The notes under the pieces: generated by a model
Seen by the model: only the letters and a program-made list of their open reading frames with translations
Databases searched by the model: none
What the model was told of the DNA's origin: nothing
Made by a program: the position numbers and the translations under genes
Shown here: in pieces, positions 38,521 through 47,019 of the stretch
Layout: the number at the start of each line of letters is the position of its first letter
How positions within the stretch are numbered: position 1 is the first letter of the stretch
Assembly: GCF_040802235.1 (NCBI RefSeq)
Contig: NC_133164.1
Coordinates: 111,866,302-111,930,301, forward strand
Length of the DNA stretch: 64,000 nt
Source of the DNA: Manis javanica
Lineage: Eukaryota > Chordata > Mammalia > Pholidota > Manidae
Direction of reading: 5' to 3'

Positions 38521-38943
38521 TGTAGAGGAATGCAGGGAACAGGGCTGAGCCACCCAGTTTTTGTAGAAACTACGTGAGGCTAACATTCCTGGACCCTGCC
38601 CTAAGTTAGGTAACTAGAAGTAAACGACCCCCCTGGGGTCGAAACTCGTGATAAGTCACATAGGAATGCTTGTGCAAAGGTCAGGCACCTGGTGTATCCC
38701 TGTTCCAAGTGTTTCAAATTCATTGGTTGGGGTAATGTGCAGGCTCCGGTGCAATGACTGTAGAAATCCCATATAAACCATACCTAAAGTTGCTTGGGGG
38801 TCGGCAGCTCGGACTTGGCCTGCGTGTCAGGGGAGGTGCTGTCGACCCCAGCTTGCTGGCTCAATAAAGACTTTGCTTGTATTTTCATCTCCGTGTCCGT
38901 GTGTCTTGTTCTCTGGGAAACCCCGGAGTCCTGGACCCTAACA
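38521..38943 (+). mobile_element. 3' LTR of the provirus
   Basis: 423 bp, TGTAGAGG...CCCTAACA. TATA-like element at 38771-38777 and AATAAA at 38863-38868. It lacks 23 bp present in the 5' LTR and in the solo copy (after 'ccctgttcca'), including an 'attgg' inverted CCAAT box. It keeps at least seven CpGs that are TG or CA in the 5' LTR. Confidence 0.95.
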
Positions 38944-38947
38944 ATAC
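38944..38947. repeat. Right target-site duplication of the provirus (atac)
   Basis: Matches 30187-30190 exactly. Confidence 0.85.
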
Positions 38948-39182
38948 ATGTCCACAAGCCTCTGTGTTAGTTATAGTTGCAAGCAAAGTTTCCAGAAATC
39001 GGTAAATTAGGAGTTGTGTCATTTGATTTCCTTCTCCATACTTTTAAGAAAGGATATTTTAAGAATAGCATCAGTGATTTGACACCACTTCAGTTTCAGA
39101 AAATTCTCAGATTGTCATGATTTCAGGGAACACTTCTGATTTTTGAGATTAGATTAATAGTCATTGTGTTTCCCTTCCATAG

Positions 39183-39298
39183 ATGGGAGTATATCAAACC
39201 TCTGGGGTATATTGGCAGTGTGATATAAGCAGTATCCTGAGAGAAAAAGGAAAGGCATGATGGTGCTTCCAGGCATCGTATTATTTGTTTCTGAACAA
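39183..39298 (+). pseudogene. GAD3: GAD3 exon 4, with in-frame stop
   Basis: 116 nt (2 + 38 codons), the same length as in GAD1, acceptor 'ccatag', donor 'gtaagt'. It reads GSISNLWGILAV, stop, YKQYPERKRKGMMVLPGIVL, FVSEQ, aligned with GAD1 [20 protein letters not shown] and onward to TSEQ. TGA at 39221-39223 replaces the arginine of AARYK, most simply CGA to TGA. Confidence 0.92.
39221..39223 (+). other. GAD3: Premature stop in GAD3 exon 4 (Arg to TGA)
   Basis: In frame with the preserved exon; a CpG transition of CGA is the simplest origin. Confidence 0.88.
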
Positions 39299-40996
39299 GT
39301 AAGTACAAGGTTCAATTTTTCCAACTTTTAAAAATCTCCTAAAATAAACTATAAAGTAGTTTGAAGACTGAGAATGTTAGTTTCACTGTTACATTTAATA
39401 TATTCAGTCATCTCTGGGTCTGGATCCAGATATTGGTCTGGGCGTATTGATACTGGAAAAGGAAAAACAACTTTCTAGTCAATATAGGCCCTGTAGATGG
39501 GCAACACAGAGAGATGAGAATTAAAATTTAACTTCAACATATGAAGAATTAACAAAGAATGTGTCTGTAAATATAAAACATTCTATCTTTGCCAAAAAAA
39601 ATCAAGCTGTAAAAATTTTAAAGACTTAATGGTTCTCTTTAACATTGAATGAAGAGAACAAGGATGTGATTAATGTTTTATTTTTCCAGTTAGGACCAAA
39701 GGAATCAGTTGAAAAGTTTATCTTTATGGACTAGGTCCTAAGCCAAATGTTTTTTATATATTCACTGAAGTCTCCTTTTGTTTTAATGTTCCAGTATTGT
39801 GCATAATCTTAAAAAAAAGAATCAGTTCTTCCCTCTAATAAAACTGGTCAAGGTTTTCTTTTCTTCCACAGCAATATTCATGAAATACAGTGTAATAGTG
39901 GTCCATGGCAAGGGTTGTGCTCTGTGATAGTGCCTTTTAAGAGAGGTGTTACAGCTTTCTTGATCTCATAAAAGGCCATGATAGGGTCTGGGAATAGGGC
40001 TTGAGACAGGTACTTGTGTCTAAACATATACAGGTATCTCCCAAGTTTGAGAGTTTGCAATTTGCCACTTAACTTTTAAAAAAAATTTTGTTATCATTAA
40101 TATAAAATCACATGGGCAACATTGTGGTTACTAGATTTCCCCCATTATCAAGTCCCCCCATACCCCATTAGAGTCACTGTCCATCAGCATAGTAAGATGC
40201 TATAGAGTCACTACTTGTCTTCTCTGTGCTGTACTGCCTTCCCTGTGCCCCATCCCACGTTCTGTGTGCTGATCATAATGCCCCTTATTCCCCTTCTCCC
40301 TTCCTTGCCACCCACCCTCCCCAGTCCCTCTCCCTTTGGTAACTGATAGTCCATTCTTGGGTCTTTGAGTCTGCTGCTGTTTTGTTCCTTCAGTTTTTGC
40401 TTTGTTTTTATGCTCCACAGTGCCACTTAACTTTTATGAAAGAACTACAATATTACCTGTTTTCGCTAATGGAAAGAAATCCGAATCGAATTTTCGCTTT
40501 TATGAAAAAAAGGCAAAAAGCAAACACAGCATTCAGTGTTGGATTTGAAGTGAGCCTCTTGGAGGCACAGCGCGCCCTGAGCTGCCGGCCTGGACTGCCC
40601 AGCCCCTTCTCAGGAGCTACACTCACAATCTCCACACCAGGCCGCCAGAGCTTTGAACTGTGGCTGTAACCATCAGTGCTTCGTATCGATTTATTTTGTG
40701 TACCCGTTAGTGAGATGTTTCCTAAGGTATCAGAAAAGCCTTCAAGAGGTTATTTTTTTGGGTCTTGGAATCCTAAAAAGATTTACCATATGAATTAATG
40801 GTAACATCTTCTCTGCTTCACGCCATTTCAGTTTAGGAAAGGTTTCTTAGGAACTCACTTTGGGAGAGCAAGGGAACCCTGTGTGCATGCATGAACCCAC
40901 TCAGAGCTATGTATCTATGCTCTTCAAAGCACTAGTGTACATGATGACTTAATACAGGACAATTAATGCCTTTCCTATTTTCATTTTTTGCCCAAG
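39299..40996. other. GAD3 intron 4
   Basis: Contains the L1 tail at 40079-40420; otherwise nothing recognised. Open frames across 40200-40669 come from that insertion and its flanks. Confidence 0.6.
40079..40420 (-). mobile_element. 5'-truncated L1 3' end with 16-bp target duplication
   Basis: About 340 bp of L1 3' sequence in antisense, flanked by identical copies of 'tgccacttaactttta' (40063-40078 and 40421-40436). The internal text around 'cactgtccatcagcatagta' and 'ttgggtctttgagtctgctg' resembles, from memory, recent L1 tails seen in pangolin. It is the cleanest L1 insertion in the window. Confidence 0.88.
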
Positions 40997-41076
40997 GGTC
41001 ATTATTCAATAAAAAAGGCTGCAGCGATCCTTGGTATTGGAGCTGATAATGTAATTGAAGTAAAATGTGATGAAAG
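40997..41076 (+). pseudogene. GAD3: GAD3 exon 5
   Basis: 80 nt, acceptor 'cccaag', donor 'gtgggt'. It encodes [26 protein letters not shown] and two bases of an arginine codon, aligned with GAD1 [20 protein letters not shown]. Open. This segment lies in the PLP-binding large domain. Confidence 0.93.
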
Positions 41077-42277
41077 GTGGGTGTCTTAACATATTGACAA
41101 AAATTTATATTATCATTATGCTTCATAGATTAAAATACCATTTTTCTATTCTGATTTTTAGCAGGAACACTCTCCCAGATTGATTTCAGTAACTTTCAAC
41201 TAAAAGAAATTATGAAAAAAGTACTAAAGTTATCCTATCCTACTGTTAAAATTTCTTTACTAAATACAGTCTATACAAATAGAATTGCCATATATCTGTT
41301 CACTGTTTTAAGTATATTGATTAACAATATAATAATATTTAGAGATAAAAAAATAACTGCTTAAAAAATCTACAAAGTGAAAATATATTACCATTTATCA
41401 TGAATCTCAATCTTCAGAAATAAACAGTATTACAAATATTGCATATATTCTGGAAGATCATTTTTAGGCATATCAAATTTATTCATACATCAGTTTTGTG
41501 TTGTATTCTGCAACTTGATATCTTAATTTTTTTGGTTTTAGAACATGTCTTAGAAATCTTATCCCAGGAACTTATATAGACCCTCCTTATTCTTTTTTAA
41601 TTCAAAGTTTTCCATTTTATAAATGTAACATAATTTCACAAATCTTATATAAAAAGACCTTTAAGGGTTTTCCCTTAGATTTTCATATTTAAGAACAATG
41701 ATTAAATGAATATAATTATGTAAATATATTCAAGTGTCTGTGTTTCATTATTTCTTATATGAATTTCTAGAAACTGAGTTATTGGTTCAAAGAACACAGT
41801 TTCATGAAGATCTTTCATTTGCCCTTCAAACATGTTTGAGTTAATTGATACTCTTATCTATAATTTGAAACCCAAATATTACTGATTCTTTTATACTTGA
41901 AAATTCTGACAGACAAAAATGATATTTCATTGTTTAAAACAATGGATGTCTTCTAATATACTGATTAGCCAACTGTAATTACCACAGGTTGTCTACTCAT
42001 GTTCTTTGTCCATTTTTTATTGGTAATTTATTATGGGCTTGTAAGAAATCTCTATATATTTAGAAATTCTGATATATATAAAGCATATGAATATAAAATA
42101 ACTTGCAAATATGTTTTGTAAGTTTATTATGCAATACTTTATATTGAGTTGTTTGATTTTCTTTGGGAAACGTTAAAAACTCATATTTTTAATCTTGCAT
42201 ACAAGTTTTTCTTCTAATTGGTAGAATCAGTATGTTTATTAGCTCATAATATATCAATGTGTATATGCATTTTTAAG
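41077..42277. other. GAD3 intron 5, with probable old L1 sequence
   Basis: About 41440-42230 reads like very old antisense L1 (for example 'gttctttgtccattttttat'), without firm boundaries. Confidence 0.45.
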
Positions 42278-42332
42278 GGGAAAGATGATTCCAGCTGAGT
42301 TAGAGAAAAATATGCTACAAGCTAAAAGAATA
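42278..42332 (+). pseudogene. GAD3: GAD3 exon 6, splice donor lost
   Basis: Acceptor 'tttaag', then a reading of GKMIPAELEKNMLQAKR aligned with GAD1 GKIIPADFEAKILEAKQ. The GAD1 exon is 55 nt; at that length the next bases here are 'agtccc'. The nearest donor-like sequence is 'ataagt' at 42330, i.e. gtaagt with G to A at +1. Either way no GT is present at the exon end. Confidence 0.85.
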
Positions 42333-42849
42333 AGTCCCACACTTGCATATTTAATGTGTGAATACATCTTTATTTGCTTGACCTGTGTTCATTAGTAGAA
42401 AAAATTGGTAAGGTAATTGCTAAGAGCAATAAAATAATCCCTAAACATAAGAAATTGCTTATAAAATTGAAGTGAAATAATTTAAGTAACAATATTTCTT
42501 TAATAATTTTCTGTTAAATCAAAAGCAGTGTTACCAAGCCCTTTACTAAATAATCTGGTCATCTCTATTTTGGTGGTATTACTTTCTGAAAATAAATTCA
42601 GATAGAAATACTCAGAAATGAAACTCAGAGGCAGTGATACGAGTTCATCTGAGTGAGGGTCAAGCTACCTTCTTACAGCTACCAGTGCCATACGTACCTC
42701 AGAATATTTGAAATTATTAGATGCTTAATGCTCTTGGTCCAGGTTAGCAAGCTTCCTGATGTCCAGAAATGTACTACTTAAGTAACAAGATCAGCGCCCC
42801 TCTGGACTTCACGAGATTGTAAGAATGATCCAGCTTTTGTCACTGCCAG
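42333..42849. other. GAD3 intron 6
   Basis: No feature recognised. Confidence 0.5.
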
Positions 42850-42966
42850 GGCCAAACTCCTTTTTGTGTCGCTGCCACGGCTGGCAGCACAGTGTTCGGG
42901 GCCTTTGACCCTTTCCAGGGCATTGCAGGTATTTGTGAGGCTCGCAGACTCTGGCTGCATGTGGAT
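42850..42966 (+). pseudogene. GAD3: GAD3 exon 7, splice donor lost
   Basis: 117 nt after acceptor 'tgccag'. It encodes [20 protein letters not shown] and [19 protein letters not shown], aligned with GAD1 [20 protein letters not shown] and onward to LWLHVD; the final Asp is the PLP-contacting residue. The exon should end here, but the following bases are 'ctgagt' rather than 'gtgagt' (42967). It is locally CpG- and GC-rich. Confidence 0.88.
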
Positions 42967-43724
42967 CTGAGTCCCATCCTTTCATCTGGCCCACAGTTCC
43001 CCTTTTTAACGAACATACTCTGTGAATGATTCTAAAATGTCTTAGTTGGCATTGCAGGCAAGGCAACAATTTCTCTGGAGCCTAGTTTTTATATTAATTT
43101 ATAAACCTCATTTTGTAATATTTATAATGAATAAATATAGAAAAAGAGTAGTCTTATCAAGTGTTTCAAAGAAGTCTACACCTCTATCAAGATTCAGGCA
43201 AACAGCTTAGAAAATCAATTTGAAGAAAGAGTTAGACCCGATTTTAAATCAAAAGAAGATTTAACACCTTATTCCAATATATGTTTCTTCATTAGCACCT
43301 ATTAAGGAAATCAAAACTTTTGATGATATTAATTTAGTACAATGACTCTGGACAAATACTTCTTTGGCTTTGATTAGAATTGAGCAAATTTAAAGTTATT
43401 TAATATGGCAGATATTTTAATTTTTCTGTAGTATTGCCATTTTGATGCCATCTTTTCTGTCTCTAAAGATACGGAAGGTGTCTGTTTGAATTAATTAGAA
43501 ACCGAAGACTTCACTGTGTCATGAATAGACAATGAGAATTCATAGGAGGACATTTTAAAATGCATTCTTCTTGTAAGTAGGATAATTATAGCCAAGTTTA
43601 TAATTGTCTAGCATAGCAATTAAATCTTCATCAACTTTTGAATAAAATTAACATAGGAAAAAGCAATTGATGCTATTTAAAAAGAAATAATATAAGGACA
43701 TATATCCTTTGTATCTGTTGTCAG
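42967..43724. other. GAD3 intron 7
   Basis: AT-rich; nothing recognised. Confidence 0.5.
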
Positions 43725-43788
43725 CAGCAGGGGGAGGTGGCTTGTTGATGTCCAGAAACCATTCCTATAAACTGAGTGGCATTGAACA
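43725..43788 (+). pseudogene. GAD3: GAD3 exon 8
   Basis: 64 nt between 'gtcag' and 'gtaaga'. It reads [20 protein letters not shown], aligned with GAD1 [20 protein letters not shown]; the conserved Trp is Gly (GGG). The codon split across the next junction reads CA|C (His), where GAD1 has Arg, compatible with a CpG transition. Open. Confidence 0.86.
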
Positions 43789-43890
43789 GTAAGACCTGGG
43801 CCACTGCTTGTAAAAGCAAAAGAACCAATTTATGCTGATATTCTTTTTCACTACATTGTGAGCACTCATGGGAGCTGTTTTATCACCTAG
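43789..43890. other. GAD3 intron 8 (about 100 bp)
   Basis: Very short intron with GT (43789) and AG (43889-43890) ends intact. Confidence 0.8.
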
Positions 43891-43970
43891 CGCCAACTCT
43901 GTGACCTGGGATCCACATAAACTCATGGGCGTTCCCCTTCAGCGCTCTGCTATCCTGATCTGGGAAAAAG
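43891..43970 (+). pseudogene. GAD3: GAD3 exon 9 (PLP-lysine exon), donor damaged
   Basis: Acceptor 'cacctag'. It encodes [20 protein letters not shown] and ILIWEK, matching GAD1 ANSVTWNPHKMMG and onward; the PLP Schiff-base lysine of the NPHK motif (here DPHK) is kept. Exon 10 needs one leftover base (G), but only one G is present ('gaaaaagtaaatg'). Using 'gtaaat' as donor shifts the frame by one, and keeping the frame leaves no GT. A 1-bp deletion at the junction explains this. Confidence 0.86.
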
Positions 43971-45540
43971 TAAATGATTTCTATTTTTAAAGAAGTGACA
44001 TCTATTTTTAAGGCATCAATAAATGTCTTGTTAATGACTGGCTTCATTGTGAATATTTAAAATCAAAATAATTGTGTCTTCGTTGATATGAACATAGTGC
44101 AGCGCCATTTGTCCTACTGGGGAAAACTGACGCTTCTACCTTGACATTTAAGCAGCAGCCATTGGGTAATCGAGGGGCCACACAATCGAATGACTCAAGG
44201 GCACAAGTAGCACCTCAATGTGTGGATATGATCTGGGATGAGTTGATAGACAGTGATGCGGCCTCTAGAAAACCTGATCTTTCATTTGGCACTTCTTAAA
44301 TACACCATGAGCAAACAGTGTATTTTAAGGATCAAATTTGGCCCACTGGCTAATTTGTTATTTCAGAATATAGGGCCCAAAATGCAGTTCATTTTACAAG
44401 TGGATAACTATGAATAACTGCAATATATTTTTAGCATACAAAGCACAAATTTGTGGGCTGTATGAAATTATTTCCTGCTTATGTGTTTGTGTTTTATCTC
44501 CATCCGTAGTACATGTGAAGCCATTCAAGGAGATAAGCCTATGTATCCTCCAAGGAGAGATGCAATTATAAAGGTTGACTTGAGCATTCTTAGCTCTCTG
44601 TCTTTGTCAGAAATACAAACACATTTCATGTAATATCACTTACAGCTTTGTTTTCTTTCTCTCATATTCACAAGCCATCCCAAGGGTTTGGATATAAAAA
44701 TAAAGTGTCTTTCTTCCTATTATAAACTGCATTAACTAGCACAGCTCACTTACCTGAGTACTTAATGCCTACTTCATCTTCTCTAGTTCTGAGAGTCTTT
44801 ACTCTCTCCCAGCCTCGGCTGTCCTCAGCAAGTCAGGCTGGAACTATTAGCTTTGCTTCAGATCTGCCCAGTTGACTGAATGGCATCAGTAAAATGACAG
44901 CTGCCTTGCATTTGAAGCCTGCAGGTTAACAGGCTAATCCTTCCTGTCCACTCTGGTGTGTCCAGGACCCAGACATTAAAGTTTGGCTGCATTTGTTTTC
45001 CTAAAGAGGCTTTTGAGTTTGGTCCGTCTCCCTCTTGCTAACAGGTCTAGACTCAACCATATTTCTGATACTTTTATGTTTAGGGCACAAGTACAGATTT
45101 TCTGCAGTCTTCCCTCATTTCTTCACCCATAAAGAGTATGCTGAAATAGTATATTTTATTCTATTATCATTTATCATGTGTTTCTCGAAGAAGTTAAATT
45201 TTTGCTTTTGGTTTTATACATCCTTTTTGTTTTTTCTTAGAGATAGATGGTTGATGGAGGTGGCACATAGTCCTTAAACTACTAAGCTTTTACTCTTTTT
45301 AAATCATCTCTGGAAAGCAAGCCTATTTTGGTACAGTCTTAAATTAAGATGAACATTTGATTCTTATCTGTTGAAGCATCTGAGAGCCCAAGGTTGCACA
45401 CAGACATCTGACTCCTGCTTTGATGAGTAGTACAACCTGAGTATACTCAATATTTAATGGATATGTTTTTCTGATGCTGAAAAGGCACTTATTAATACAT
45501 ACTTTGCTGAAATTGTAATATGCTTAATTTTGTTTAGTGT

Positions 45541-45695
45541 CCAGCCTGCCCTGACTTACCCAGCCTCCTGCAACCCAGACTGTAAACTCAGTGGGGCAGT
45601 GTTCCCCCCTTTCCTCCCACAGATCCCCTGCCCCAGCACAGCATTAGACAGATTGCACGTGTTCTAAGTATTTGTTGCCTGAATAACTCACTGCA
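45541..45695 (+). mobile_element. L2 3'-end fragment
   Basis: 'gactgtaaactcagtggggcag', then 'ccagcacagcattagac' and 'taagtatttgttgcctgaat' follow the L2 3' end order (CTCCTTGAGGGCAG, CCCAGCACCTAGCAC, AATATTTGTTGAATGAA). Confidence 0.55.
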
Positions 45696-46029
45696 GAAGC
45701 AATGGATAAATCTCATATTGATTATACTGTTTTAAAATATTTTAAATAGTCCCCAACTCTTATCTAACACAAAATTAAAAGGAGAGTTTGAGACAGACTA
45801 GAGAAAATAATTACATGTGCAAATAGAACACCCAAGATACACACACCTATATGTCTATGTATATACCTTTTCTTTTTTCTCCCAGTGCTTCAGGACTAAC
45901 CAACACACTGTGCTCCTTGCCCCGGGTCCATAGCCTCTCCTAAAATAGTGTGAGTTTTTTCCTTTGGAAGTTGGATTTCCACAAATTCCAAGACAAACTG
46001 CTCTTTTGTCAGATCCCAAGTTCATCCCT

Positions 46030-46200
46030 GTATAGATATTGACCTTGAAAAATTACTTAATGTGTTACAGTACCAGTGTTTCCAATCTATAAAAATGATA
46101 ATGATATAATAATAGTGCTTATGTTACGAGTTTTCTGAGGCTCAAATTATATAATATTTGTGAAGTGTCCAGTATATAATAAACACATAATAAGAATATT
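46030..46200 (+). mobile_element. MIR SINE 3' part
   Basis: 'caatctataaaaatgataat' and 'ataataatagtgcttatg', with 'ttctgaggctcaaattata' and 'tccagtatataataaac', fit the MIR 3' half (TCTGTAAAATGGGGATAATAATAGTACCTAC ... CATAGTAAGCACTC). Confidence 0.6.
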
Positions 46201-46870
46201 GTAATTCACTTCTTGTACAAATACTTATGCTCAGTATGTATTTAAACTGTTCCTTGTCACTGTGCACAGATTTATCCTTTGTTAGGCTGAACAGCACAAA
46301 CCCTTCGAGCAAAGCCTCTCTTTCATTGCCTGATGGGAAACATTTCTTTCCTCTAGTGATTCTTAACCATCCAAAGCAAATGTTTTCTTCATTCTTCAGC
46401 ACTGAGGAGGAATGTTTCAACATCTTTTATATGAGAAGAAATGGTTAGGAAAGCACAAAATTAAATGAATGGGTTATTTTATTCTCTACTTTGGCCATCA
46501 GAGCATTTTATTGACTGGCATGTATACTGTTGATGTATGGGAGAGTTTAGGTAAAGTGAACTAGGCACTCACTTCTCATTAACTTCAACATGTGACAGTA
46601 TTTCAAAAATCAACAGAAACTTCAGTGCTTCTAAAAAAAGTTAAAAACAGGTATTAATCCAGTTATACCTCCTGCTGTTCTAGATAAATACAAAGAATAA
46701 CTGAATATATTAAAATAATGAGAAAGTAACACATTTCTATATAAAATAAACAAAATTTTATTTAAAAGTGCATGTAGAGTAGAAATGCTATGTTAATTGA
46801 AATAAATAATTGTAATTTGTTATTGACATGTATATGACTTACATAGCAGATATATTATTCCTTTTTTAAG

Positions 46871-47019
46871 GTCTTCTGGAAGCATGCAACCAGATGCAAG
46901 CTGGGTATCTTTTCCAGCCAGATAAACTCTATGATGCTGACTTTGACACTGGGGATAAAACCATTCAATGTGGCAGACATGTTGATATCTTTAAACTATG
47001 GTTAATGTGGAAAGCAAAG
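46871..47019 (+). pseudogene. GAD3: GAD3 exon 10
   Basis: 149 nt, acceptor 'tttaag', donor 'gtagga'. It encodes [20 protein letters not shown] then [20 protein letters not shown] then [10 protein letters not shown], one of the most GAD-specific blocks ([21 protein letters not shown]). Open, and near-identical in length to GAD1. Confidence 0.95.

Larger units (their letters stand above)
30191..38943 (+). mobile_element. Near-complete class I (gammaretrovirus-like) endogenous provirus
   Basis: Order: 5' LTR (30191-31170, itself carrying a nested solo LTR), tRNA-Pro-like PBS, leader, gag, pro-pol in the gag frame after a TGA, env overlapping the pol end, polypurine tract, 3' LTR (38521-38943), and a matching 4-bp duplication. 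gag carries one frameshift and one internal stop, pol five stops and at least three frameshifts, while env keeps a long frame. It cannot yield infectious virus as it stands. It lies sense in GAD3 intron 3, 100 bp past the exon 3 donor. LTR-LTR divergence by eye is about 2-3 percent and mostly CpG transitions, so it is fairly young on a mammalian scale. Confidence 0.96.
43971..46870. other. GAD3 intron 9
   Basis: Contains probable L2 (45541-45695) and MIR (46030-46200) fragments. The rest is unassigned. Confidence 0.5.

Noticed and set aside
42778-43069. - strand frames opposite GAD3 exon 7
   Set aside because: Arise from the GC-rich exon on the sense strand.
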